A stretch of DNA of 64,000 nucleotides from Singulisphaera sp. (GTDB lineage Bacteria; Planctomycetota; Planctomycetia; Isosphaerales; Isosphaeraceae). The stretch lies in the NCBI GenBank assembly GCA_027451445.1, contig DAIDJG010000020.1, positions 1 through 64,000 on the forward strand, written 5' to 3'. Position numbers and translations under genes: made by a program. Below, piece by piece: positions 42,745 to 52,600 of this stretch. The stretch's first letter is position 1. Each line of letters begins with the position of its first letter. The notes beneath the pieces are model-generated. The model was not told where the DNA came from. It saw only the letters and a program-made list of their open reading frames with translations, and did not search any database.

Positions 42745-43215
42745 ATGTCCTTCCGTCGCGCTCGGCGAGACTCCGATGCCTTTCAGTTGAACCTCACGCC
42801 GCTGCTCGACGTGGTGCTCCAGCTCATCACGTTCTTCATGATGCTGATCCACTTCGGCACGAAGCTCGAGGGTTCGACGAAAACCGTCCATCTTCCCGTG
42901 ACCCCCGCCGCCTTGCCAGGGGCCGACCTGGCGCTCGATCGCCTGACCGTCGTGCTCGACGCCCGCGGCCGCTTGCTTCTGAGCAACGAGACGCTGGAGG
43001 GACCAGGGGCCGAACGCTGGTGGGCCGAAGAGGCGAGAAAACGGCGCGAGGGGCAAGAGACGCTGGGCGGCCCGGTCCAGGAATTGCCCACGATCGTCGT
43101 TGTACGGGCCGATCGTAACGCTTCGTACGGCACCATCCGCCGGACCTTGGCGCAGGCCCAGGAGCGGGGGTTCGCCCATTTCAGCCTGGTCACCTTGCGG
43201 AGCCGGGAGCCATGA
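42745..43215 (+). CDS. ExbD/TolR-type protein (first)
   Basis: Biopolymer-transport component that with ExbB/TolQ uses the proton gradient. The start is ATG 42745 (CGAGGCCGT upstream), 156 residues. The single membrane helix (FQLNLTPLLDVVLQLITFFM, about 14-33) carries the family's aspartate in LTPLLDV. The periplasmic part has VTPAALPGADLALDRLTVVL and ends ATFSLVTLRS-like (HFSLVTLRSREP). It overlaps the next ExbD by 4 bp (ATGA at 43212). No ExbB/TolQ gene is present in the cluster. Confidence 0.85.
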   Translation: MSFRRARRDSDAFQLNLTPLLDVVLQLITFFMMLIHFGTKLEGSTKTVHLPVTPAALPGADLALDRLTVVLDARGRLLLSNETLEGPGAERWWAEEARKRREGQETLGGPVQELPTIVVVRADRNASYGTIRRTLAQAQERGFAHFSLVTLRSREP

Positions 43216-43751
43216 GCAGCCTGGCCACTCGCAGCACGGGGCGCAGAAGCGCGCGCCGAATGGGTGCCGACGAGGGCGTGCAGTTCCCGGTCACGCCGAT
43301 GCTCGACATGGCGTTCCAGCTCCTCGCGTTCTTCATCCTGACGTTCCAGGCCCCCTCGGCCGAGACGCACCTTGACCTCGACCTCCCGGCAACGCCCGCC
43401 GCGCTCCCGGGCGCACCGCAGGGGAAAGCCCGGCCGACAGCCGCCCGGCAGGTCGACACCGACCTCGAGAACGACCTCTGGGTCCGCGCGGAAGCCAGTG
43501 AGCTTGGCGATCTCAAGGCCGTACGTCTGGGTGACGCGTCGGTTCCCGACCTGCCGACCCTCGGTGAGCGCCTTCATCGCTATGCCCGGCTCCTGGAAGG
43601 CCGACCGCTCCGCGTCCGGCTCGTCGCCGACGACCATCTGCGTTACGAAGAGGCCGCGCGGGTCATCGCCACCTGTTCGGCGGCTGGCGTCGCGGCGGTC
43701 CGCCTGTCCGATCCCGCAAGCATCACGCCGGAGCCGAAAGGGCAAAAATGA
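43212..43751 (+). CDS. ExbD/TolR-type protein (second)
   Basis: A second ExbD-like protein, 179 residues. Membrane helix with the functional aspartate: FPVTPMLDMAFQLLAFFILT (about 24-43). The exported part is DLDLPATPAALPGAPQGKAR and PLRVRLVADDHLRYEEAARV. It shares the ALPG turn with the first ExbD but differs elsewhere. The gene begins inside the preceding gene (ATGA) and ends inside the next (overlap 43748-43751), so the block is one operon. Two ExbD paralogues together suggest hetero-oligomeric use; inference. Confidence 0.85.
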   Translation: MSSLATRSTGRRSARRMGADEGVQFPVTPMLDMAFQLLAFFILTFQAPSAETHLDLDLPATPAALPGAPQGKARPTAARQVDTDLENDLWVRAEASELGDLKAVRLGDASVPDLPTLGERLHRYARLLEGRPLRVRLVADDHLRYEEAARVIATCSAAGVAAVRLSDPASITPEPKGQK

Positions 43752-44446
43752 CCGGCAAGACGTTGGGGATCCTGGTTCCCATCCTTTGCGCCATCGGGGT
43801 CTCCCCGTGCCTCGGCGAGGAGCAAGGACCGCTGGGACTTGCCGACCTGCCCGCACTTCAAGCCGCGATCAGCGGGCGGGGCGAGGCCTCCGAGCCAGCC
43901 GTGCCCGTTGGATTTCGCCAGCTCTGGGACCACCCGGAGACCTATCGAGGCCGTCGCGTGATCGTGACGGGCCGGATCGTTCGGCGGTTCCAGCAAGGCG
44001 CCTACGGCGTCTTCCCCGCGCTCTGCGAGGCCTGGATCGTCTCGCCGCCGGGCAACCTGATGTGCGTGGAGTTTCCATCCGAGACCGGCCCAAAGACAAG
44101 CAACCTCGATGACACCGTTCGGTTCGAGGGTACGTACCTGCGACAGATCGAATACCAGGGTAACGAGGCACGGCTCGCCCCCCTGATTGCTGGACCCCAT
44201 CCCCCGCTGGTGATTACGCCCGCGCCGGTCCATTCGAATCGGGCGGATCATGTCTTCTCGCCCTGGAACTGGACGCTAGGCGTCGTGCTGGCCGCGATTG
44301 TCGTGCTGGTCCTGGTGCGGCAGCATCTCCGGCTTCCCTCGCGCAGGCCTTTTCGCGAGCATGTGCCCGATCCGGAGCCGATTTTCAACGATCAAGTGCT
44401 CCGAAACGGCGCCGCCCGCGTAGAATGGAACGAACCCCCGGAGTAA
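43748..44446 (+). CDS. Exported hypothetical protein with OB-like domain and TM helix
   Basis: The 232-residue product begins with a signal peptide (KTLGILVPILCAIGVSPCLG), then a small domain with RVIVTGRIVRRFQQGAYGVF and DTVRFEGTYLRQIEYQGNEA, a beta-barrel-like pattern as in OB folds (about residues 60-155). A C-terminal membrane helix (WTLGVVLAAIVVLVLVRQHL, about 175-195) leaves a short charged tail. It sits between the ExbD genes and the vWA gene, overlapping the former; probably a structural partner of the complex. Family not known to me. Confidence 0.6.
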   Translation: MTGKTLGILVPILCAIGVSPCLGEEQGPLGLADLPALQAAISGRGEASEPAVPVGFRQLWDHPETYRGRRVIVTGRIVRRFQQGAYGVFPALCEAWIVSPPGNLMCVEFPSETGPKTSNLDDTVRFEGTYLRQIEYQGNEARLAPLIAGPHPPLVITPAPVHSNRADHVFSPWNWTLGVVLAAIVVLVLVRQHLRLPSRRPFREHVPDPEPIFNDQVLRNGAARVEWNEPPE

Positions 44447-44450
44447 TCCC

Positions 44451-45473
44451 TTGCCAAGCAAGCGCTGGAAGTCCTGGCTCAACCCTTCGCCCCTCACGGA
44501 CCCTCGATCGCTCGGCGTTTCGCTGTTCCTCCATGCGCTTTTGCTGGTGGTGGCCTCGCTGCTCGCCCTGAGCGTCCGGGCCACCGAGCGCCCGGAATTG
44601 CCCCATACGTTGCGAGGCGAGCTTGATCCGGTCGATAACCGCGCGGCCCACGAAGCGGGCGGCTCGCCCGGCGCAATGGGTGGCGTCGGAGCGTTGGAGG
44701 CGATCCCGTCGGCCAGCGGTACCACCAAGCGCGGCATGACGCGCGACGCGGCCGCCGACGCGTTGTTGGCAGAAATCCTGCCCAATCCCACACCGGACAC
44801 GCGCAGCGAGCTGACCCTCCCCGGCCCCCGCACAACCGGGCTCGGCGTACTGCCGGGCGAAGGCCTGGGTGGAGGCGGCGGCTCGGGGGGCGGGTCCGGC
44901 GGCGGCATTGGGCGGGGGATCGGTCCGGGTACCGAGTTCTTCGGCGCTCGCGAGCACGCCGGCTCGTTCGCCTACGTCATCGACTGCTCCGGCAGCATGG
45001 CGTCGTATGGAGCACTCGAAATGGCCAAGCGCGAGCTCATGGCCAGCCTGAATCAGCTCCCTCCGGACGCCAAGTTTTGCGTCATCTTCTACAGCCTACA
45101 GGCCACCACCCTGACCGACGCCAAGGGCCGAGAAGGCCTGATGCCCGCGACCAGCGTCAACAAAGGGCGGGTGGCCACCCAGCTCTCGGCGATCGAGCCG
45201 GTCGGGGGCACCGATCACATGCTCGCCCTGCGCACGGCCCTGGCGTTCCAGCCCGAGGTCATCTTCTTTCTGACCGATGCTGCGCAGATGACCCACAAGG
45301 ACGTCGGCGACATCCTCGCCGAGCGAGGCCAGACGCGCATCCACGCGATCGAGTTCGGCGTGGGTGCCGACATCGCCTATGCCACAGCCCCCTTGCGCAA
45401 GATGGCGGCCTCGACCGGTGGCCAGTACCGGTATCTGGACGTGGTCAAATTCTCCAAGACGACCCGTCAATGA
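44451..45473 (+). CDS. von Willebrand factor A domain protein
   Basis: The start is TTG at 44451, with GGAG 7 nt before it; 340 residues. A signal-anchor (SLGVSLFLHALLLVVASLLA, about 21-40) is followed by a glycine-rich spacer (about 140-165, with GGGGGSGGGSGGGIGRG) and a vWA domain (about 165-335) with the metal-binding MIDAS start DCSGSMAS, the family's D-x-S-x-S. Further pieces: FCVIFYSLQATTL, GGTDHMLALRTALAF, IFFLTDAAQMTHKDVG. vWA domains bind proteins through a metal ion. It closes the ExbD operon and may be the effector or assembly subunit powered by ExbD-type proteins. Overlap-free, 4 bp after the previous stop. Confidence 0.85.
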   Translation: MPSKRWKSWLNPSPLTDPRSLGVSLFLHALLLVVASLLALSVRATERPELPHTLRGELDPVDNRAAHEAGGSPGAMGGVGALEAIPSASGTTKRGMTRDAAADALLAEILPNPTPDTRSELTLPGPRTTGLGVLPGEGLGGGGGSGGGSGGGIGRGIGPGTEFFGAREHAGSFAYVIDCSGSMASYGALEMAKRELMASLNQLPPDAKFCVIFYSLQATTLTDAKGREGLMPATSVNKGRVATQLSAIEPVGGTDHMLALRTALAFQPEVIFFLTDAAQMTHKDVGDILAERGQTRIHAIEFGVGADIAYATAPLRKMAASTGGQYRYLDVVKFSKTTRQ

Positions 45474-45768
45474 TCGTTCTGCTCAGGGGCCTGCACGCCT
45501 CATCCAGGCTCGACTCGCCGTCCCACGTCCCACACATCCTCTCCAGATCCGCCTTGCTTTCCCGACCTACTCCCTTCCCCACGGGAGACCGGTTGTGTCT
45601 AATCCTGAGTGTCGCCGGTTGGAATCCCGGCATCAGTTGAGGAATGAACCTCGGATCTTCGAAGAACGCACCGCGACGCCGGACGAGATCCCCCTCGTCA
45701 GATCACGACGGCTAGCGCTCGTTCCCCCCTCTCTCCCTCGAGGCACCCAGGATGCGGAGGCGTTTCTG

Positions 45769-48450
45769 ATGCGACGTTGGCACACATTCTTGGCTCTGAC
45801 CGTTGGGCTCGCCCTGTTTTCCGCTCCCGGCCGGGTTCTGGCCCAGTTATCCGAAGCTCCCCCCGCGGCGGCACAGCTCCCGGCCCCTGCGGAAAAAGAG
45901 TTCAAATTCTTCAACTTCATGAACGACCCACAGTACGCGCAGGGCGAGAAAATCGCCCTCTGGGTCGTGCTCGGAGTCGCCGTTGCGGGCTTGATCTACG
46001 CCGGGCTGCTCGTCTTCCAGGTCATCGGTGCCGATCAAGGGACCGAAAAGATGCGCACGGTCGGCCGCGCCATCAAGTCGGGGGCCAACGCGTACCTCGG
46101 GCGCCAGTTCAAGGCGATCATCTTCCTCGTCTTCCTGATCACGGCCATCCTCTATTTCGCCACGAGCGGCGACGAAGGATGGCAGGTCCCGGCGGGCAGG
46201 GCAGGGGCGTTCTTCGTCGGTGCCACGTTCTCCTGGCTGGTCGGCTACGTGGGGATGAGCCTGGCGGTTCGAGGCAACCTCCGCGTCGCCGCCGCTGCAC
46301 GCACGAGCTACGGCGGCGCACTCCAGCTCGGCTACCGCACCGGCACGATCACCGGCATGCTCACCGACGGCCTCGGTCTGCTCGGCGGCACGGTCATCTT
46401 CATGGCGTTTGGCGAACACGCCTACGAGGTGTTGCTCGGCTTCGGCTTCGGCGGCACCTTGCTCGCGCTCTTCATGCGAGTCGGCGGCGGCATCTATACG
46501 AAGGCGGCCGACGTCGGTGCCGACCTCGTGGGTAAGGTCGAGGCGGGCATTCCCGAAGATGACCCCCGCAACGCCGCGACGATCGCCGATAACGTCGGCG
46601 ACAACGTCGGCGACTGCGCCGGGATGGCCGCCGACATCTTCGAGAGCTACGAGGTGACCATCGTCGCCGCGATGATCCTCGGCTACGCCAGCTTCGGGCA
46701 TAAAGGTGTGATCTTCCCGCTGCTCGTCCGTGCCATCGGCGTCGTCGGCTCGATCATCAGCACCTACAGCGTGAAGGCCGGGCCCGACAGCACCAGCGAC
46801 GAGGCACTCCACTCCGTCCACCGGGGATTCATCCTCGGCTCGATCATCAGCGTCGTGGGCTTCTTCCTGCTCGGGCTGGGATACCTCCACTTCGACGACA
46901 ATTACATCAGGGAGTATCCCCAGGCGCTTGGCGGCTATACCCAGACCGAGAAATTCACTGCGGACCGTACCGAGTGGGAAAACGGACATACAGCGCTCCT
47001 GAAGTCTGACCCCTCCAAGTACGCCGCCGAGTTCAAGAGCTTCCTCGGCAGCTACAAGGGCGAGATCCTCTCCAAGAGTCAGCCGATCTGGTCCAACTTC
47101 GGCTGGGGCGGCCTCGACATGCGACCTGCGTTGACCTGTTTGATCGGGATCATCCTCGCCGTCGGTTTGAACAAGGTGACAAGCTACTACACCCACACGC
47201 AGTATGAGCCGGTGAAGTCGCTGGCCAAGGCGTGTCAAACCGGCCACGCGACGAACATCATCCAGGGGTTCGCCGTCGGCTATGAGTCGACCGTGGTGGC
47301 GGTCGTGGTCATCGCCGTGGCCATCCTGCTCTCGGTCCTGATCTACTCAGGATACAGCGCGATCTTCATCGCTTATGGCGTGGCGATGTGCGGCATCGGC
47401 ATGCTGACCCTGACCGGCAATACGATCAGCATGGACGTCTTCGGCCCTGTCGCTGACAACTCCAACGGCATCGGCGAGATGGGCTACGACCGCGAAGAGA
47501 TGGGCGAGGAAAACTACAAGCGAGCCCGACAGATCCTGGCCGACCTCGACGCCGTGGGCAACACGACCAAGGCCGAGACGAAGGGGATCGCGATCGGCTC
47601 CGCCGTCATTGCGGCGGTGAGCCTGTTCGCCAGCTTCATCGCCGTGCTCGCCGTGAAGAGCGAAGCGAAGATCGGCGAAATGACCACCGCGCAATACGCT
47701 GCGGAAGCGGCCAAGCTGTCTGTGGCCCAACCTGAAGTCTTCATCGGCATGCTGATCGGTGCGGCGGTGCCGTTCCTGTTCAGCTCGATGCTGATTCGCG
47801 CTGTGGGCCGTGCGGCGTTCCTGATCGTGAAGGAGTGCCGCATTCAGTTCCGCGACCGCGAGATCTGGGCCGGGACCAAGACGCCCGACTACGGCAAGGT
47901 CGTCAACATCTGCACGGCGGCCGCCCAGGGCGAATTGATCGGCCCGGGTCTGCTGGCGATCGTGATGCCGATCCTGGTTGGCATCTACCTTGGCCCCTAC
48001 GCGCTCGGCGGCTACCTCGCCGGCATGATCGTCTCGGGTCAGCTCCTGGCCGTCTTCATGGCCAACGCCGGCGGCGCGTGGGACAACGCCAAGAAGACGA
48101 TCGAGGACGGCATCTACGGCGGCAAGGGGTCCGAGGCGCACAAGGCGAGCGTCACCGGCGACACCGTCGGCGACCCGCTCAAGGACACTGCCGGTCCCGC
48201 CCTGAACCCGCTGATCAAGGTCATGAACATGGTCGCCCTGCTGGCGATCGCGCCGATCGTGGCGATGAAAGGCTCGTCCAGCGCCTGGATGCTCTATCTC
48301 GGCGGCCTGATCGGCGTCGCGGCCGTCGGCTGGGCCGTCTGGCGGAGCAAGACCGAGTCGAAGGAGTTCCGCGAAATGGAAGCCGAGCTCTCCGGCTCCG
48401 CCGACGCCGCCAAGAGTCTCGACGCCGTCGGCACCGCGAGCGAGGTCTGA
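45769..48450 (+). CDS. hppA: Membrane-bound proton-pumping pyrophosphatase
   Basis: Hydrolyses pyrophosphate and pumps protons across a membrane. Start ATG 45769 (GGAGG 8 nt upstream), 893 residues, longer than usual (650-770) through an N-terminal signal-type extension (about 1-25) and an inserted loop near residues 375-450. Signature DVGADLVGKVEAGIPEDDPR (about 247-266), NVGDNVGDCAGMAADIFESY (about 278-297) and the late GDTVGDPLKDTAGPALN (about 797) contain the Mg-pyrophosphate-binding aspartates. GNTTKAETKG (about 596) has lysine and threonine, the pattern of potassium-independent proton pumps. About 16 membrane helices expected. It stands alone, with a 295-bp leader. Confidence 0.95.
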   Translation: MRRWHTFLALTVGLALFSAPGRVLAQLSEAPPAAAQLPAPAEKEFKFFNFMNDPQYAQGEKIALWVVLGVAVAGLIYAGLLVFQVIGADQGTEKMRTVGRAIKSGANAYLGRQFKAIIFLVFLITAILYFATSGDEGWQVPAGRAGAFFVGATFSWLVGYVGMSLAVRGNLRVAAAARTSYGGALQLGYRTGTITGMLTDGLGLLGGTVIFMAFGEHAYEVLLGFGFGGTLLALFMRVGGGIYTKAADVGADLVGKVEAGIPEDDPRNAATIADNVGDNVGDCAGMAADIFESYEVTIVAAMILGYASFGHKGVIFPLLVRAIGVVGSIISTYSVKAGPDSTSDEALHSVHRGFILGSIISVVGFFLLGLGYLHFDDNYIREYPQALGGYTQTEKFTADRTEWENGHTALLKSDPSKYAAEFKSFLGSYKGEILSKSQPIWSNFGWGGLDMRPALTCLIGIILAVGLNKVTSYYTHTQYEPVKSLAKACQTGHATNIIQGFAVGYESTVVAVVVIAVAILLSVLIYSGYSAIFIAYGVAMCGIGMLTLTGNTISMDVFGPVADNSNGIGEMGYDREEMGEENYKRARQILADLDAVGNTTKAETKGIAIGSAVIAAVSLFASFIAVLAVKSEAKIGEMTTAQYAAEAAKLSVAQPEVFIGMLIGAAVPFLFSSMLIRAVGRAAFLIVKECRIQFRDREIWAGTKTPDYGKVVNICTAAAQGELIGPGLLAIVMPILVGIYLGPYALGGYLAGMIVSGQLLAVFMANAGGAWDNAKKTIEDGIYGGKGSEAHKASVTGDTVGDPLKDTAGPALNPLIKVMNMVALLAIAPIVAMKGSSSAWMLYLGGLIGVAAVGWAVWRSKTESKEFREMEAELSGSADAAKSLDAVGTASEV

Positions 48451-48543
48451 GCGCAGACCGCTCGCGAACGTGAGTTACTCTCCACGCACGGCCAATCCGG
48501 TGACGCGTTCACCGGAAGCCGTGCGTTTCTCATCGATGGGCGA

Positions 48544-48927
48544 TCACTTCCGATGGTGCGGTGGGACGAACATCCCAGGGAAAAACTGCCCGTCCGTGGC
48601 GGCTTCGAGCCCAGCCAGAGCGCCGAGCGGAACGAGGAGGACAAGACCCACACGTTCGACAACGCGCACCGATCGTTCCACGGCCTTCTCTCGCACTTCT
48701 TGCAGGCGCCGGCGATCGCGATCGGTCATCTTGATGTGCGGGATCGCGATCGGTTTCTTCTTCGCCTTCGGCTTTGCCTTGGCACTCGGTTTACCGCCCG
48801 GTGCCGGCACGGACCTGGGCTTCTGCTCGGAAGCCTTCGTTTCCGCGTTCGCCTGCGCCACTTGACTCGCCAGCAACGCGAGTATGAGCGGCACGCTCAC
48901 CCGTTCGCGCAATCGTTTCAGGTTCAT
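48544..48927 (-). CDS. Small exported basic hypothetical protein
   Basis: The 127-residue product has a signal peptide (VSVPLILALLASQVAQANA, about 10-28), a lysine/proline/alanine-rich stretch (GKPSAKAKPKAKKKP), then IKMTDRDRRRLQEVREKAVE (helix) and a hydrophobic segment RVVERVGLVLLVPLGALAGL (about 88-107) that could anchor it, ending with DGQFFPGMFVPPHHRK. No known family. It converges on the pyrophosphatase gene. Low-complexity composition raises doubt but the signal peptide supports it. Confidence 0.5.
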   Translation of the reverse strand: MNLKRLRERVSVPLILALLASQVAQANAETKASEQKPRSVPAPGGKPSAKAKPKAKKKPIAIPHIKMTDRDRRRLQEVREKAVERSVRVVERVGLVLLVPLGALAGLEAATDGQFFPGMFVPPHHRK

Positions 48928-49675
48928 CCGTGCACCTGTTAGGTCCCTCGGCGGGGAGACTTCGCGCGCAGAGCCATTGGTGAGAGGAGGTCGACCCCCG
49001 CATTTGGAAAGATGGGAAAGATTTTGCCCTCATGCTTGAGGACGCAACCTACTCTATAGACGGTGGAACAAAGTCCGTCAAGATCCAGCCTGCAAGCCTA
49101 AGAAATCCAACCGAATCCATTATAATGCCAGAGGGCGGCAAGAGATGAACTTATCACAACGACAAGCGCGGTCGGACGGCTCATCACGAAGGAATCCGGC
49201 AAATGGTTTCACCAATAGCCGACTAGACTCAACGCGTTTTACCTGCACCACTAACTTTATTAAAGTCGTTGAGAAGTACTTTTTATAGGACAGCATCTAC
49301 AATGCTTTCCAAGGGGAGGTGTGGCGCTTTGAAACTATACCAAGATTTTTCTTGACTGGTGTTAGACGGTCCAAACATAATCGCAATACGTCGCTGACCC
49401 ATGAAATCATCTCGCCAGACCATCGGGGCCTTGTCGAGAATGGTTTGGTTTTGGAATTGCGATTGCCCATAACATCTCAGTGCAATCGCTCGCTGTGCGA
49501 TTTACTTTTCGCGAATCGTGGTATCTGAGATTTGGTTAATACTGCATCGATAAGATGCAATATAGGTCACACGGAGCAGAAGTGCTCACGACCTCAGGGT
49601 CGCTCGCTTGAACGGTTTGGGTGTCAGCGAGTTCGGGACGTTCTTCATCACGGGCATGAAAGAGGGACAGCATCA
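48928..49675. other. AT-richer intergenic region before the giant gene
   Basis: About 750 bp, clearly lower in GC from about 49,050 to 49,560 than all neighbours. No supported gene on either strand. The end supplies AAAGAGGGACAGC as the ribosome binding site of the giant gene. The region probably holds its promoter, but I cannot place -10/-35 elements with confidence. Confidence 0.4.
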
Positions 49676-52600
49676 ATGGCGATGCCTCATGATTCTGCGC
49701 GCGGCTCGATCGTACCTGAGGAAGAGCTCGGCACGACCCGGAGGAGGCACACGCCACGACGGCCGAAGGGAACGCGGCAGAGACGATGGCTCTCTTTCCT
49801 GGAGCTCGAGCCCAGGACCCTGCTTTCCAACCTGCCTGACCTTACCGTCACCAGTGCAACCGCTCCCAGTACCGCAGTGGCCGGCAACGGTGACACGATC
49901 CCCCTGAGTTGGACGGTTGCCAATCAGGGAGCGAACATCGCAGCCCCGAGTTCGTGGACGGACTCGGTCTACATCGCGCCCAGCCCGACGTTCGACAAGT
50001 TGGCCGATTACGAGCTCACCCAAAACGACCACAGCGTCGTACTCGGGCTGAACGACGGCAGCAGCTACATGGTGTCCGATACGGTGACCGTGCCAAACGT
50101 ACCCGCAGGGTTCGTCGGCAGTGAATACCTGTTGTTTGTGGCCAACAGCGATGGCAACCTCCAGGAATCGAACACGGCGAACAACGTGAAGGCCGTGCCG
50201 ATCACACTGACCGCGCCGAACGTCGACCTCGCCATCTCGAGTCCGACCGCAACGCAAACGACCGTCGTTGCGGGCAATGGCGATTCGATCGGACTCTCCT
50301 GGACCGTCACGAATAAGGGGACAGACCCGGCGGCGGCAGACTACAAGAATCGGGTTTTCCTGGCGAATGCGTCAACGCTCAGCGCCGCGACGAGCACCTG
50401 GACGCTGGGCTCCGAGTTTGCCGACATCCTGCCGGCGCTCCCCGGCGGCGCGAGCAGGTCCGAAGCGATTCAGGCCACGATCCCCAACGTCCCCGCCGGC
50501 AACTACTTCCTGGTCTACGAGCTCAACACCAACGGCGTGCAATCGGAGACCGACGCCGCCAACGACACGAACAACGACGCGTCGCTCCCGATCACAGTGA
50601 CTCGTCCCAACGTCGACCTGAGCGTAACCTCGGCATCGATCGGGGCCACCGGAACGATCACCGAAGGAAGCCAGGTGTCGCTCACCTACACCGTCAAGAA
50701 TCAGGGGAGCGACTCCGCGGGTGCGGCCTGGACCGACGCGGTTTATCTGTCCAACACGCCCACCCTGGGCACCGGCTCGAACTCGATCCGGATCGACACG
50801 ATCTTTCCTCCCTCGTCCACCATCCCCCTGGGCGCAGGCGCGAGCTACACCAAGAATGAGACGTTCTCGATCCCTCAGTTTGCAACCGGGGCGCAGTACC
50901 TGGTCGTCGTCGCGAACGACGGCGACGTGCAGGCGGAGACCGACGATGCTGCGGACACGAACGACGTTCAAGCCATCCCAGTCACGCTCGCTGCTCCAGA
51001 CCTGACCGTGGCGATCAAGACCAGCCCGGCGACAGCGGTCGAAGGCGCGACGATCCCCATCACCTACACGGTGACGAACCAGGGTTCCGTCGCCACGGTC
51101 GATCACTGGGAAGATTCGGTGTATCTGTCGAATTCGTCGACCTTCAGTTACCAGACCGCAACGCTCGTGGCCTCGTTCCCGACCAACAGTTCCGCCAACG
51201 ACCTCGCCCCTCTCGCGGCAGGCGCGAGCTACACCAATACGGTCAACGTCGCCCTGCCCGCATTCGCCACGGGGAGCCAGTTCGTATTCGTCGTGACCAA
51301 CGACAATCAAGTCGCCGACTCAGGGGGGGATTTCTTCCAGAATCGCCAACCCGAGTCGAACCTGACGAACAACACCGCGTCGGCGCCAATCACGTTGAGC
51401 GCACCCGACCTGTCAATGGTCACCGCTAGTGCACCGAGCTCGGCCGTCACCAACGGCCAGGTCAGCGTCTCGTACACGGTCAAGAATCTCGGCAGCGTGA
51501 CCGCGCCGGGGTCGTGGTTCGACGCGGTTTATCTGAGCAGTTCGCCCAACCTCGACGATTCGGCGACGTATCTCACAAACTTCGAGCAGACCAACACATC
51601 CGGTCTGGCCGCGAATGCAACCTATACGAATAACGAATCCTTCACACTTCCTGACGTGGGTCCAGGGAGCGAATACCTGATCTTCGTCGCCAACGACATC
51701 CACGACAACAACTACGGGGGCGAGGATCAACACGGGCAGGGCGAGACCGACTACACGAACAATACGTTCGCCGTCCCCATCACGATTTCCGCCCCCGACC
51801 TCACCGTGAGCACGGCGACCGCGCCGTCGTCGGCCGTGGTCGGGAGTCAGATCAATGTCTCGTACACCGTCCAGAACACCGGCTCCGCCGCCGCGCTCGG
51901 ACCGTGGTTCGATGATGTCTATATCGGCAGCAGCTCAACATTCGACCCCTCTTCGGATACGTTTGTCACCGAGATCAACCAGACGAACAACGCGCCACTT
52001 GCCGCCGGTGGGAGCTACTCGGAGTCGAACTTCGCCATCTCCATCCCGTCAACGGCAACGGGCAACCGCTACCTGATCTTCGTCACCAACGAGAATGCCG
52101 TCGCGGGGAACACGTTCGACGCGCAGGGCGAGTCGAACCTCGCCAACAACGCGTTCGCGGTGCCCATCACACTAACCGCTCCCGACCTGACCGTGACGAC
52201 CGCCACCGCACCTTCGACGGCGGTTGAGGGGAGCTCGATCAATGTCTCATACACGGTCAAGAATCTCGGCTCGGTGGCTGCACCGGGTAACTGGACCGAC
52301 AACGTGTACCTCGGCACGACGCCGTCATCGGATACTTCGTCCGACACGTTCGTCACCAGCTTCAACCACAGCAGCAATTCGCCGCTTGCCGCGGGGGCGA
52401 GTTACTCCGAGTCGAATCAGGCGATCATCGTCCCCTCCGCAGCACCGGGTGCGTACTACCTCATCTTTGTGACGAATGCGAACGCCGTTCAGAGCATCGG
52501 CTCCGGTGCCCAGGGCGAAACCGATTACACGAACAACGCGTTTGCCGTTCCGATCACGTTGTCCGCGCCTGACCTGACGATCACGACCGCGAGCGCCCCC

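Noticed and set aside
45364-45768. N-terminal extension of the pyrophosphatase by 135 codons
   Set aside because: The upstream open frame overlaps the end of the vWA gene, lacks a ribosome binding site, and a strong GGAGG site precedes ATG 45769.
50372-51310. Long minus-strand open frames antisense to the giant gene (several of 200-430 residues)
   Set aside because: They follow the GC codon pattern of the repeat array on the other strand, are arginine/valine/glycine-rich, and have no start signals. They are frame shadows.
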